Virus record (IMG/VR): IMGVR_UViG_3300020437_000005
Location: 18,121-82,120 of that record
Source: a virus
DNA: 64,000 nt
Reading direction: 5' to 3' (one strand)
Shown here: piece after piece, positions 40,401 through 50,787 of the stretch
Numbering within the stretch: the first letter of the stretch is position 1
Layout: every line of letters begins with the position of its first letter
The notes under the pieces: model-generated
Told to the model about the DNA's origin: nothing
What the model saw: the letters and a program-made list of their open reading frames with translations, nothing else
Database searches by the model: none
Made by a program: the position numbers and the translations under genes

Positions 40401-43400
40401 GATAAACACTGAGTTGAAATCTGAGAGAGAAGATTATTTTTATAGAACTGGTCAATATGAAAATTTAACAAGTTCTGGCATAGGAACACATGTTTTCAAT
40501 TATCAAGATATTTCTGTAAAGTTAGTAGGGAAAGTCGGAATATCTCCCATCAATAATGAAACTTTCGAGGCCAAGATTGAACCAATTTTCCGAGGAGAAG
40601 TAACATCATTATACTTATCAAATGGTGGAGTTGGTTATGGATCGTCTGAGGTCATAAACTTTGAGAGACCCCCAGAAATAAGATTAGAATCTGGATATGG
40701 GGCTCAAGTTAAACCTATTATAAGAAATGGGAGTATAGTACAGATTATAATACTGAATTCTGGTAAAAATTATACTCACTCGCCAGATTTGAATATCGTT
40801 GGTAGTGGTGTTGGTGCTGTTTTAGTGCCCATTATAGTAGATGGGAAATTATCATCTATAAAGATAAACTCGGGTGGATTTGGATATGATCAAGAAACAT
40901 TTATAAACATTTTATCTTCTGGTCAAGGAGCAAGTTTTAAACCAGTACTACAATCTTGGAGAATAAATCTTTTCGAGAAAAACTTTTCAAGAGTATCTGA
41001 TGACGATGGTTACATCACTGAAGGTGTGAATAAAAATCTAGGACTTCAATATTCTCACATATATGCCCCTAGAAAATTGAGGGAATCCGTATTTTCAGTT
41101 GATCAAGATGGAAAAATTTTATATGGCAAAAAAGATTTAAAACGTGTCAATAGTTTAGAAGTAAAGTCAACGGATCACTCACCAATTATTGGATGGGCTT
41201 ATGATGGAAATCCAATTTATGGTCCTTATGGATTTGCAACAAAATCTGGTGGAATTGTTCTTCAAATGAAATCTGGATATGATATTGATTTAAAAGAATC
41301 AAGACCCCCAATATCTTTGTTCCCAGAAGGATTTTTTGTAGAAGACTATTCTTATCGTTATGTTGCAGGTGAAGATATTCTTGATGAAAATAATGGAAGA
41401 TTTTGTGTCACTCCAGATTTTCCTGAAGGAACGTATGCCTATTTTGCAACTATTAACGATAGTTCTATAGATTCTTCTGGACCATTTGCAAAATACAGAA
41501 GACCTACTTTCCCATACTTAATTGGAAATAATTATAATGACAACCCAATCGATTTTAATTTTCAGAGCGAATCGAATCAAGATTATATTGATATAAATGA
41601 TGAGAATTGGTGTAGGATTATAAATCCATACAATTTAATTGAAGACGATATTCAATATGATTATCTTTACATACCAGAAAATTTATCACAAAAATCAACT
41701 ATAAATTTCACATCTAATGGAAGCATAGATTCTATAGGAATTACCAGTGCAGGAGATTTTTATCAAATCGGAGATTCGGTCTCGTTTGAGGATAAAAGTA
41801 TATCTGGGAACAGAGTGTCTGCAAAGATCTCAAGAGTTGGCGGCAAACAAGTAAACAATATTAGTGTAGCTACGAGTAGTATTGGAAATGTTGAAATATA
41901 CCCATCATCAATACGAGGAGAGTACGTATTATACACTCCGAGTCCACATGAGTTTAAGAATAACGATGTCATTACAATTTCTGGAATATCCACGACAACA
42001 ACTAAAATTGAGGGGACATATAAAGCAAACGTAAAGAATAATCTTTTATTCTTGGTCGGATCTGGGGAAAATATTGAAGGAATCGAATCATCAACATCAA
42101 CAGGATTAGTAACATACCTTAATGTTTCTGGAGATCTGACATATCCAAATATTAGAGAAAATGATATTCTTAGCATCGGATCTGAAAAGGTCAAAGTCTT
42201 GAATATTGATCGAAAACTATCAAGAATAAGAGTCTTAAGAGGTATTGATGACACCGTTGGATCTTCACATCCACCATTTGAAGAAATTTTAGAAGTTTCT
42301 AAAAAAATAATCATAAAATCAAAATCAAACGAGGGAGTTGATTATAAACTCAATAAAGAGTTATATTTTGATCCAAACGAATCAATTGATTTGGGTACAA
42401 ACTCAATATACATAGAAGATCATAATCTTAATACAGGGGATGTATTAACGTACTCTTCAAATACTGGAAGTCCAATAGTAGTTTCTAGAGAAGAAAACCT
42501 CTCTTCCCCAACTCCCCTTTTAGACCAACAGGAAGTTTTTGTTGCAAAAATAAACAAAGACTTTATTGGCATTTCTACAGTTAGAGTTGGTCGAGATCTT
42601 TCTGATACTTTTGTTGGTATCGCAGAAACTCATAGGGATTCCAGAACTCTATATTTCTCTGGAATTGGAACAGGAGTTTATCATAGTTTTTCTACAAATT
42701 ATAAAGTCAATACAGGAAAAATTGCAAGAAATATTGTTACAGTAGCTACTGCTCAGACGCATGGATTAATGGATGGCCATGATGTTTTTATTGACGTTAA
42801 TCCATCAACACCAACAACATTCTCTGTTAAGTATAATGATTATAATAGAAGAGTTATTATAAATCCCAAAGAATTTTCTTCTGAGGATGTCAATATAAAT
42901 GATGATACTATAACCATAACAAGTCATGGATTCTCTACCGGAGAAAAGGTAATATACACCTCAACATCTCCTTCGCAAGGTCTCGAAGATAATGGTATTT
43001 ACTATGTCATATCTGTGGACGATAATATTTTTAAATTAGCATCTAGTTATGAAAATTCTAAAAATATTAATCCAGTGGCTATTAGAATATTAGAAGCATC
43101 TCCTGGATCAATCAATCCAATAAATCCACAAATAAAAGTATATAAAAATTCTACAGCAATTTTTGACTTATCTGACAGTTCATTATCATATTCAAATCTT
43201 TCAGCATTATATCCAGCTTTTGAGTTTAATGTATACTCCGATAATAGTTTTACAAAAAAATGGAATAAAGTCGAAAGTGGGACATCATTTAATATTAAAA
43301 AAATAGGATCGATAGGAGTCACTACAGACGCTAGAGTTATTTTGACTGTGAACGATCAAATCCCAGAGACTCTATATTATAAATTAGATCCGGTATTCGA

Positions 43401-46400
43401 AAGTAATCTTCCAGAAGAAAAACAAAGTGTGGTCATAGACTTAGAAGTTACTTCTGGATCTGAAATAAAATCAGTATCTAGTCAATATAACGGTCAACAT
43501 GTAATTTCTATTAAATCACCAACAGAGTTCACTTATACTCTCGATAAAACTCCAGAAAGAGTATCTTATGCGTCTTCAATATCAAATATTTCATATACAA
43601 CAACATGTACTGATGCCTATGGTCCAATATCTGAGATAGATATAAAAAATTCTGGAGGCAACTATAGTTCTTTACCGGGGATATCTACAATAACTTCAGC
43701 ATTTGGAGTTGATGCTGTTATTGAAGCTTCTAGTAAAACAATTGGTAAAATTAAAAAGATATCAATTGACAATATTGGATATAACTTCCCTTCAGATAAA
43801 ACACTGAGTCCGTCTGTAATGATGCCTCAGATAGTTAAAATTGATCCCCTGTATTCTATAGAATCTATAGGAATTTCTTCTGTTGGCAAGGGATATGTTA
43901 GCTCACCAGATCTAATTGTTTTAGATAATAGAACAAATACTGTAGTCTCAGACTTGGATCTTAAGTATTCTTTGGGAGATTCTGAAGTATCAATTCTTAA
44001 AAATACTAATGGAATAAGTAACCTAATTCCAACAATAATTCCAACAAAGAATAGTAATGGTGTAGGAATTAGTTCATTATCATACAATCTCAATAATAAA
44101 GATGTAACGGTAACATTATCATCAGGATTCAGTGATACAAATTCCTTCCCATTTAAAGTAAATGATAAGGTTCTAATTGAAAATGTCAGTATTGGTGTTG
44201 GGTCTACCGAAAGAGGATATAATTCAGAAAATTACAACTATCAGTTGTTTACCATCACTTCTACAGACGAGAATATTGGTGGTATAGGAACAGTAACTTA
44301 TAGTATGTCAGAATTTTTTGAGGGAACCAATGATACCCCAGGATTATTTGATGATATTAATTCTGTAGGAAGAATTATACCACAAAAACACTTCCCCACC
44401 TTCAATATAGTATTGAAAAATAATCAGTATTTTACTGACGAATCTGTAAGATCGGATTCAGCAACTGGACTTATAAATGGGTGGGATCCTAAAACAGGTA
44501 TTCTGAGGATCTCATCAAAAGAAAACTTTGTTGTTGGAGAAATTATTGAGGGAGTAACATCGAAAACTAAAGGGATTGCAAAAAATGTAGAATATCCATA
44601 TTCATACTTCAATTTAAAAAGTACCTCAACAGTGGTTGATGGTTTGCAAGTAAAATCCGGATTTTTGAATGAAAATACCCAAAGAATTCAAGATGGTGAT
44701 TACTATCAAAAGTTCTCATACTCTTTAAAATCTAGAATTGATTATGATACTTGGAATGATCCTGTTTCGATATTGAATCATAGTGTTGGATATAAGAAAT
44801 TCTCAGATTATCAACTGGAATCTTCTCCAGATAATAAAACTTCTTTGGTCGTTGGACTTTCAACAGATTTAACATCATATGAAACTATTAATGATTTGGT
44901 AGGAGTAGCCAATCTAAATTGTGTTTATGATTTTGATTTGGTGAAGGAAAATTCTTTAACCATAAATTCAAATACAATATCTAATGAAGTTATCTTTGCA
45001 AATAGAATTATTACAGACTTTTCAGAATCTGTTGGAAATAGAGTTCTTTCAGTTGATGATGTAAGTAGCACTTTCAACAGTAAACCAAGACCAACAACAT
45101 TTAGCATCATTGATAAGTTTGATTCTAGAGAAAAGAGAGCACGCAAATATATTACATATGTCAAGGATAGGAGATTTACTCAACAAAGACAATTAATGAT
45201 TATCGATCTTATTAATGATCGATCATTTGGATATATGAATCAATATGGAAAGGTTGGGACATCTTACGATCAAGGATTCTTCGATTTTACTATGTCCGGA
45301 AACGAAGGTCAGGTACAATTCTTTCCCACAAAGTTCTCCATCAATGATTATGATATTACTAACATATCATACAATCTGGATGATAACTTACTCGGCGCTG
45401 GAAATACTGTTATTGGACAATCTATTATAGAAACCAGTAGTACTGCTATTTCTTATGGACATTCATCAAGGATTGTTGGTATTGATAGTGGATATAAATC
45501 CGCAAAAGTCCTTGTTCAAATATCACCAAACTCATATGAGGGAGATGAATTTGAATTTACTCAACTCAATATTGTTCACAATGGAAGCGAGGTTTCTATT
45601 TTAGAATATGGCCAATTGACTACAAGTTCCAGTCCTCATGCAACATCTGGATTTGGTACTTATTTTGCATACTTGAGTGAATCGAGTTTAAATGTAGATT
45701 TTATTCCAAATGCTGTTGGTGTCGGATCTACTGGAGTAATTAATACAATTACTGTGGGACTTGCCAACTCAACTTCAAATCAATCAGAATCGGTAGATAT
45801 GAAGCACTCTAGAATAGAATCTAGGATAACAACAATCCCATCTTCTATCTTGCCAGAAGAAAACGTAATATCAGAATATCCTTGTGATGGTACTTATGAT
45901 GTGGGATATTTTATGGTACAAGTTCATGATTCCACAAATGATGAATATCAATTTTCAGAGTTTGTTGTTGTAGATGACTATCAACCAACAATTTCAAATT
46001 ATGACACATATGATACTGAGTTTGGTGAGATTACTACTCTATCTGGTTTAGGAACAATCGGTTCAAGAGTAGTTAAATCTCCAGTCGGAACAGAAGCAAC
46101 CACTCAAGTTTTATTTACACCACTACCAGGTATTGATGTAAATGTAAATGTATATATGAATGCGCTCAGAAACGAAGACGATGAGAAAGATCAAATTTAT
46201 TTTAATAATGGATCCATAGAAACCGGTTTTGGACTTTATGAAGGAAATGAAAAAGATATTAAGAGATCTTTTGATCTAACATATAAAAATGATCCGATTT
46301 TTGAGAAAGTATTCGAGGGTAATAATTCATCCATTGTTGATGTGGACGAGGATACTATTACAATACCGAATCATTTCTTTGTTTCTGGAGAGTCCATAAA

Positions 46401-49194
46401 ATACTATAATACGGGAGTGGGAACAACAGAATCAATTGGGATATCAACTGAAAACTTTGTTGGAATAGGACTTACAGATAAATTACCCGGAGAATTATTT
46501 GTTGTTAATATTAGTGATAATAAGATTAAATTAGCATCTAGTGCTCAAAATGCTTTAAAATCTATTCCAGAAACTTTAGACATTGTTGATGTTGGTATAG
46601 GAACTGAACACAGATTTGTGTCAACAAATCAAAATTCTAAAGTAATAGTTTCCATTGATAATATTATTCAATCCCCGATTGTATCTGTTGCTCTAACAAC
46701 AACTCTATCCAGTGATGTTTCAACTACTGATGATCTAATAAATTTCACAGGGATCACATCATTCTTTGGTGGAGATTTGGTGAGAGTTGGAAATGAAATT
46801 ATGATAATTGAAGGTATTGGTATTGGAGTTACTAATAGACTTAGAGTTCGTAGATCTTGGCTTGGAACAACTGTTGGTAGTTATTCTTCTGGAGAATTAG
46901 TAACTAAGGTTATTGGAGATTACAACATTGTAGATAATGTTCTGACCTTTATTGAAGCTCCATCAGGAAATGTTCCTCTGGGTGGAGAAGAAAATAGACC
47001 GGATGAAAGAGATTGGACTGGAATATCGACAGGATCTAGTTTCCATGCAAGAGTATTTTTGAGATCTGGTATTCCGAATACTTCAAATGAAACATATCAT
47101 AAAAATTATGTTTTTGATGATATATCTCAAGATTTCAATGGAACAAATAATGAATTTGTATTGAAATCAAACGGAATTGATGTAAGTGGGATTTCTAATG
47201 AAAATGCCATCATTTTGGTCAATGATGTATTTCAGGGTCCTGGTGAAAGTAGTGACTATACATTGTCAGAGAGTGTTGGAATAACCACTCTTACATTTAC
47301 AGGAAACTCTCAAACTATAACCAACGATGTTGGAATAACGAGTTTCCCTAAGGGTGGAATCATAGTATCAGTAGGATCTACAAATGGATTTGGATACCAA
47401 CCTTTAGTATCGGCCGGGGGAACTGCTATTGTTTCTACTGGAGGATCAATAGAATCAATAATTATTGGAAATAGTGGTTCTGGATATAGACCAGGAGTGC
47501 AAACGGTAAACGTTGGAGTAAAGACTTCAGATTATGATCTCCCCTTTATTGTTGGATCCGCATCTATAAGTGAAGGTCATGTTTCTAGTGTATTAATTAC
47601 AAATCCTGGGACTGGGTACACTAGCGAAAATCCACCTATTGTTATATTTGATGATCCTCTCTCATATGAGAATATTCCATTAGTTTTTAGTGATTCTAGT
47701 TCTTCATCCGGAATAGGGACAGGATCATCAGTAGATATTATTGTTGGCCAAGAATCAAGTGTTATTGATTTTGAAATAAAGAATACTGGATATGGATATA
47801 ATGTTGGAGAAGTTTTGACTGTTCCATTCGGCGGTCAAACTGGAATTCCAACTACTTCAGAATTTAGGGAGTTCCAAGTTACAATAGACAAAATATTTGC
47901 CGATAAGTTTACTGGATGGTCTTTAGGAACTTTAGAAGTATTAGACAATATTGAGAGGTTCATAGATGGCGAAAGAACATCTTTCCCACTATCTTTATCT
48001 GGAAATATAGTTTCTATCATAGCTTCTAAAGGATCGAAAATTAATGTTCAAGATGTTCTTCTCGTATTTGTCAATGAAATACTACAAGTTCCTGGAGAAG
48101 GATATATCTTTACAGGCGGTAGTGTTCTGACGTTTACTGAAGCACTTAAGATTGGAGATAGTGTAAAGATCATTTTCTATAAGGGTACAGGAGGAGCTGA
48201 CGTTATTGATAGAGAAATTCTTGAGACTGTAAAATCTGGAGATATGCTAAAAATCAACAATGACTCTTCAATAAATCAATCTAAGTTTTTAGATGAGGAT
48301 CCAAGAACTATTAATACAATAGAATCGACAAATCTCGTTAATACTAATCTATACTTTGGTCCAGGAAATACTGGTGATGAGAACTTACTAAGGCCAGTTG
48401 ATTGGTGTCGCCAAACTGAAGATAAGATTATTGACGGCAAAGAAGTTGGAAAGGATAGGGAAATTTATGAACCAATTGTCAATCCAATTGCATATATCAT
48501 ATCGCCCATAGGAATAGGATCTACCATTCTTTATTGTGATGGAGTTAGACCAATATTTAACGCAAAGAATGAGAATGATACTTCTCTGGATTTTCAAAAT
48601 AAAGTAACATTAATATCTCAAGAATATGCAGTTACAGAAACCAATAATGTACTTACATATGATGGAGATTTTGGTGTAGTGGTTGGATTTGGAACTGATG
48701 AAAAAGATACGGGCGAGAAACAATTTATATTTGATCTGTATATACCATCAAATTCTCCATTAAGAAATACTAAATTAGTCGATAACGAAATTACTATCAG
48801 TTCTTTGGATGTTGGAGATTACTTCACTATCAGTAAATCAATCATTGGTAGTGAAGACCTTTCAATCACCTCATTAGATGAAAATGGAAATTCAATTAGT
48901 ACTGAATCATCTTTTGTAGATAATACTTATAAGGTTGATACAGTTGAATCAGTAGAAGTTCCGATTAAAGTTGACTCAGATGGAGTTTCTACCGAAAGTG
49001 CTCTCTGCAGAAGAGTATATGTCAATGTAAATGAATTTATTTCTGGTTTTTCTGATATACAAATATCAAATCAATTTGCAACCTTCAGTTGGGGCAAAGT
49101 AACTCTTGATGGGAGATCAAAGTCGATTTCTTATCCAGTAAACACTATTCTGCAGAGAACCAAACAACTAAAGTATAAGAACTATATTGCATAA
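37414..49194 (+). CDS. Giant gp7-like baseplate protein (3,926 aa)
   Basis: The N-terminus (IQFNNIVHNQLPTYVRNDFP, then LISEFLKQYYIAQEYQGAP) is the one I remember for the cyanophage protein in the gp7 place between gp6 and gp8. T4 gp7 has 1,032 residues, so this is nearly four times longer. Most of the extra length is modular beta structure: GxGYxxxP repeats, segments of the LKIGNEIITYTG type and a YHYH-like region WAYDGNPIYGPYGFA (from residue ~1,260). It probably forms part of the wedge plus extended outer or fibre-like domains. Its A+T content is very high. No frame break is visible. Confidence 0.8.
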   Translation: MSEKRIQFNNIVHNQLPTYVRNDFPLISEFLKQYYIAQEYQGAPIDLIQNIDKYIKLDNITNLSYSAKLASNIDFDDTIITVDATESYTGTNQFPDSYGLLKIGNEIITYTGKTDFSFTGCIRGFSGVESYRGEVNPEELVFKSTEASSHESGSEIVNLSCLFLKEFLTKTKIQLIPGLENREFTQNLNENIFIKNAKDFYLSKGTDRGFEVLFKSLYNEEVKIIRPSEFLSTPSNAQYKITDNLIVEPIEGNPNDLKDRTLYQGSYGKNINYAYAPITDVEEVRVGVGETYYKLKLDAGYNRDIGVRGAIYGEFSVYPKTQVIDRVSSGSTVITVDSTVGFDCPGELYLTYDDESIGIVSYTSKSLNQFFNCTNVSGTILDKSVVGINTFACASFDDQEIKVRINSVLNEINFSDNSRYYKSGDVAQIKTLGASVDNALTKNWFYNVSPIYKVKNIVLVDSSDNTYRVNLNVDHYFKLGDIGTITSNDGISKYSSIIDIPSSKSIVIKGQGNLSLTKRYTFKRNLLKLSSSFFPESSFYTTNVQNVYQSKVDRDEYIIASPSIPHYESQPIETSDRSVTFSGVFFGEELKISSGKDHGFYTGDAVYYVPEKIITTTTDDDGQEVTNTAISSSLFNEDSGGEGLYFVKRISSTTIKLSRSRTNIYKSEFISIDSPLTVRNNSIKPFKLKSKTLESQKIFRKILKPTNNGSVFKTDPGFTGILINGVEILNYKSNDFINYGKINTIDILSSGFDYDVINPPPVKIEDPVGVGAEGFVSLSGSLREIRILDSGFDYEEIPKISITGGNGEGAKAFANMKLINHSLSFDSQSQVNVDISSSTIGFSTYHKFRNSEKVIYTTNNQNPIGGLVPNESYFVSVQDNFSVKLHKNLEDAISGINALSLLSFGVGIHELKSFNKKSVVESINIVSPGSKYQNKKRSIEPVGINTSLNTINIKNHDYDTGEIVKYTCEGNAVGGLSIDTEYYLTKVDDDSFKLSRINTELKSEREDYFYRTGQYENLTSSGIGTHVFNYQDISVKLVGKVGISPINNETFEAKIEPIFRGEVTSLYLSNGGVGYGSSEVINFERPPEIRLESGYGAQVKPIIRNGSIVQIIILNSGKNYTHSPDLNIVGSGVGAVLVPIIVDGKLSSIKINSGGFGYDQETFINILSSGQGASFKPVLQSWRINLFEKNFSRVSDDDGYITEGVNKNLGLQYSHIYAPRKLRESVFSVDQDGKILYGKKDLKRVNSLEVKSTDHSPIIGWAYDGNPIYGPYGFATKSGGIVLQMKSGYDIDLKESRPPISLFPEGFFVEDYSYRYVAGEDILDENNGRFCVTPDFPEGTYAYFATINDSSIDSSGPFAKYRRPTFPYLIGNNYNDNPIDFNFQSESNQDYIDINDENWCRIINPYNLIEDDIQYDYLYIPENLSQKSTINFTSNGSIDSIGITSAGDFYQIGDSVSFEDKSISGNRVSAKISRVGGKQVNNISVATSSIGNVEIYPSSIRGEYVLYTPSPHEFKNNDVITISGISTTTTKIEGTYKANVKNNLLFLVGSGENIEGIESSTSTGLVTYLNVSGDLTYPNIRENDILSIGSEKVKVLNIDRKLSRIRVLRGIDDTVGSSHPPFEEILEVSKKIIIKSKSNEGVDYKLNKELYFDPNESIDLGTNSIYIEDHNLNTGDVLTYSSNTGSPIVVSREENLSSPTPLLDQQEVFVAKINKDFIGISTVRVGRDLSDTFVGIAETHRDSRTLYFSGIGTGVYHSFSTNYKVNTGKIARNIVTVATAQTHGLMDGHDVFIDVNPSTPTTFSVKYNDYNRRVIINPKEFSSEDVNINDDTITITSHGFSTGEKVIYTSTSPSQGLEDNGIYYVISVDDNIFKLASSYENSKNINPVAIRILEASPGSINPINPQIKVYKNSTAIFDLSDSSLSYSNLSALYPAFEFNVYSDNSFTKKWNKVESGTSFNIKKIGSIGVTTDARVILTVNDQIPETLYYKLDPVFESNLPEEKQSVVIDLEVTSGSEIKSVSSQYNGQHVISIKSPTEFTYTLDKTPERVSYASSISNISYTTTCTDAYGPISEIDIKNSGGNYSSLPGISTITSAFGVDAVIEASSKTIGKIKKISIDNIGYNFPSDKTLSPSVMMPQIVKIDPLYSIESIGISSVGKGYVSSPDLIVLDNRTNTVVSDLDLKYSLGDSEVSILKNTNGISNLIPTIIPTKNSNGVGISSLSYNLNNKDVTVTLSSGFSDTNSFPFKVNDKVLIENVSIGVGSTERGYNSENYNYQLFTITSTDENIGGIGTVTYSMSEFFEGTNDTPGLFDDINSVGRIIPQKHFPTFNIVLKNNQYFTDESVRSDSATGLINGWDPKTGILRISSKENFVVGEIIEGVTSKTKGIAKNVEYPYSYFNLKSTSTVVDGLQVKSGFLNENTQRIQDGDYYQKFSYSLKSRIDYDTWNDPVSILNHSVGYKKFSDYQLESSPDNKTSLVVGLSTDLTSYETINDLVGVANLNCVYDFDLVKENSLTINSNTISNEVIFANRIITDFSESVGNRVLSVDDVSSTFNSKPRPTTFSIIDKFDSREKRARKYITYVKDRRFTQQRQLMIIDLINDRSFGYMNQYGKVGTSYDQGFFDFTMSGNEGQVQFFPTKFSINDYDITNISYNLDDNLLGAGNTVIGQSIIETSSTAISYGHSSRIVGIDSGYKSAKVLVQISPNSYEGDEFEFTQLNIVHNGSEVSILEYGQLTTSSSPHATSGFGTYFAYLSESSLNVDFIPNAVGVGSTGVINTITVGLANSTSNQSESVDMKHSRIESRITTIPSSILPEENVISEYPCDGTYDVGYFMVQVHDSTNDEYQFSEFVVVDDYQPTISNYDTYDTEFGEITTLSGLGTIGSRVVKSPVGTEATTQVLFTPLPGIDVNVNVYMNALRNEDDEKDQIYFNNGSIETGFGLYEGNEKDIKRSFDLTYKNDPIFEKVFEGNNSSIVDVDEDTITIPNHFFVSGESIKYYNTGVGTTESIGISTENFVGIGLTDKLPGELFVVNISDNKIKLASSAQNALKSIPETLDIVDVGIGTEHRFVSTNQNSKVIVSIDNIIQSPIVSVALTTTLSSDVSTTDDLINFTGITSFFGGDLVRVGNEIMIIEGIGIGVTNRLRVRRSWLGTTVGSYSSGELVTKVIGDYNIVDNVLTFIEAPSGNVPLGGEENRPDERDWTGISTGSSFHARVFLRSGIPNTSNETYHKNYVFDDISQDFNGTNNEFVLKSNGIDVSGISNENAIILVNDVFQGPGESSDYTLSESVGITTLTFTGNSQTITNDVGITSFPKGGIIVSVGSTNGFGYQPLVSAGGTAIVSTGGSIESIIIGNSGSGYRPGVQTVNVGVKTSDYDLPFIVGSASISEGHVSSVLITNPGTGYTSENPPIVIFDDPLSYENIPLVFSDSSSSSGIGTGSSVDIIVGQESSVIDFEIKNTGYGYNVGEVLTVPFGGQTGIPTTSEFREFQVTIDKIFADKFTGWSLGTLEVLDNIERFIDGERTSFPLSLSGNIVSIIASKGSKINVQDVLLVFVNEILQVPGEGYIFTGGSVLTFTEALKIGDSVKIIFYKGTGGADVIDREILETVKSGDMLKINNDSSINQSKFLDEDPRTINTIESTNLVNTNLYFGPGNTGDENLLRPVDWCRQTEDKIIDGKEVGKDREIYEPIVNPIAYIISPIGIGSTILYCDGVRPIFNAKNENDTSLDFQNKVTLISQEYAVTETNNVLTYDGDFGVVVGFGTDEKDTGEKQFIFDLYIPSNSPLRNTKLVDNEITISSLDVGDYFTISKSIIGSEDLSITSLDENGNSISTESSFVDNTYKVDTVESVEVPIKVDSDGVSTESALCRRVYVNVNEFISGFSDIQISNQFATFSWGKVTLDGRSKSISYPVNTILQRTKQLKYKNYIA

Positions 49195-49200
49195 TAGTGT

Positions 49201-49208
49201 GATAAATA
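49201..49208 (+). promoter_or_regulatory. Late promoter box GATAAATA
   Basis: The box follows the stop codon of the giant gene and lies 19 bases before the gp8 start. Confidence 0.65.
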
Positions 49209-49227
49209 GATAAAAAAACTGTGTGCA

Positions 49228-50781
49228 ATGGCTGCAATCGTAACTGATCAGATTAGAATATTAAACGCAAAAAACTTTGTAAATGAAGTTAGATCTTCTG
49301 GCAATTCGTATTACTCTTTTGTTGGATTACCAAATCCAACGGATTATCAATCGAATTGGGATGTAGATCCACCTTCACCGAAGGATAACTTTAATGAAGA
49401 GAATAATTATTGGGATACAATGATTGCTCTCAAGAAAATAAACTCTTCGGATGTGAGAAGAGTGGTCTCTAGAAGACTATGGTCTTCTGGTACTACTTAT
49501 GACATGTATCGTCATGACTATAGCAGAACAAATACGGCAAAGATTTCTGGTTCAACCAGTTTATACTCTGCATCATATTATATTTTAAATAGCGATTATA
49601 GTGTGTATATTTGTCTGCAAAATGGAACCGATCCAGATAATCCTACAGGAAGACCGTCTCTGGATGAACCAACATTCACGGATTTAGAACCAAGATCTGC
49701 AGGCAGTAGTGGTGATGGATATATTTGGAAGTATCTATATACTATAAAACCAAGTGATATTGTAAAATTTGAATCTACAGATTTCATTCCCGTTCCGCAA
49801 GATTGGGAAACTAGTTCTGAAAATTTTGATGTAAGAAATAATGCTGTTGATGGATCTATAAAAATTATAACAATAACAAATAGAGGAGATTCTGTTGGTC
49901 CAATTGGCGGAACTCAATATACTGGGATTCCTATTTCTGGGGACGGAGTTGGTGCTGAATGCACTATTATAACAAATAATGATAGAAAAGTTGAATCAAT
50001 AAGTGTTTCAAATCAAGGATTTGGTTATACTTATGGAACTGTAGATTTAGAATCCTCAGGAATTACTTTTGGCGCATCAAAACCAACATTTGATGTAATT
50101 ATTTCTCCAAAGGGTGGACATGGGTCAAATATTTACAACGAATTAGGATCATACAACGTATTACTTTACTCTAGAATAGAGAATGATATATCAAATCCAG
50201 ATTTTATAACAGGGAATCAAATTGCTAGAGTGGGACTGATAGAAAATCCACAATCAACGGATTCGACTCTCCTAAACTTAGATAAAGCTAGTGCTACATT
50301 TGCATTAAGGTTGGTTGGCGCTGGATATAGCTCCGCAACATTTACTCCAGATTCTTTTGTAAGCCAAACTGTTTCTTCTGGTACTACAGCTGTTGGTAGA
50401 GTTATTAATTATGACCAAGTAACTGGTGTATTAAAGTATTGGCAGGATAGAACTCTTGCAGGATTCAATAGCACAGGAATAGGAATTACAAATCCACAAT
50501 ATGGGTTTGAAATCAATGAGTTTACATCTACTCCAGGATCAGGTGGGGATTTGACAATTATCCCATCATCTGGTTCAAATCTACAGATAGATGATTCATT
50601 TTCCGGTATATCTACCGTAATAAATAATAGAACATATTATCTTGGTCAGGAATTTTTTAATGGTTTATCCAACCCAGAAGTGAAGAAACACGCGGGTAAT
50701 ATCATTTATGTTGACAATAGACCATCTATTACCCGATCTTCAAATCAGAAAGAAGACATAAAAATCATTTTGCAGTTCTAA
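49228..50781 (+). CDS. 8: Baseplate wedge subunit gp8 (517 aa)
   Basis: The N-terminus AAIVTDQIRILNAKNFVNEV and the segment YDMYRHDYSRTNTAK to YWDTMIALKKI match cyanophage gp8, as does DGYIWKYLYTIKPSDIVKFE. T4 gp8 has 334 residues; the extra length here is a C-terminal extension with a GFGYTYG module (near residue 263). In T4 gp8 dimers tie the wedge together. Followed after six bases by the gp10-like gene. Confidence 0.9.
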   Translation: MAAIVTDQIRILNAKNFVNEVRSSGNSYYSFVGLPNPTDYQSNWDVDPPSPKDNFNEENNYWDTMIALKKINSSDVRRVVSRRLWSSGTTYDMYRHDYSRTNTAKISGSTSLYSASYYILNSDYSVYICLQNGTDPDNPTGRPSLDEPTFTDLEPRSAGSSGDGYIWKYLYTIKPSDIVKFESTDFIPVPQDWETSSENFDVRNNAVDGSIKIITITNRGDSVGPIGGTQYTGIPISGDGVGAECTIITNNDRKVESISVSNQGFGYTYGTVDLESSGITFGASKPTFDVIISPKGGHGSNIYNELGSYNVLLYSRIENDISNPDFITGNQIARVGLIENPQSTDSTLLNLDKASATFALRLVGAGYSSATFTPDSFVSQTVSSGTTAVGRVINYDQVTGVLKYWQDRTLAGFNSTGIGITNPQYGFEINEFTSTPGSGGDLTIIPSSGSNLQIDDSFSGISTVINNRTYYLGQEFFNGLSNPEVKKHAGNIIYVDNRPSITRSSNQKEDIKIILQF

Positions 50782-50787
50782 AGAATT

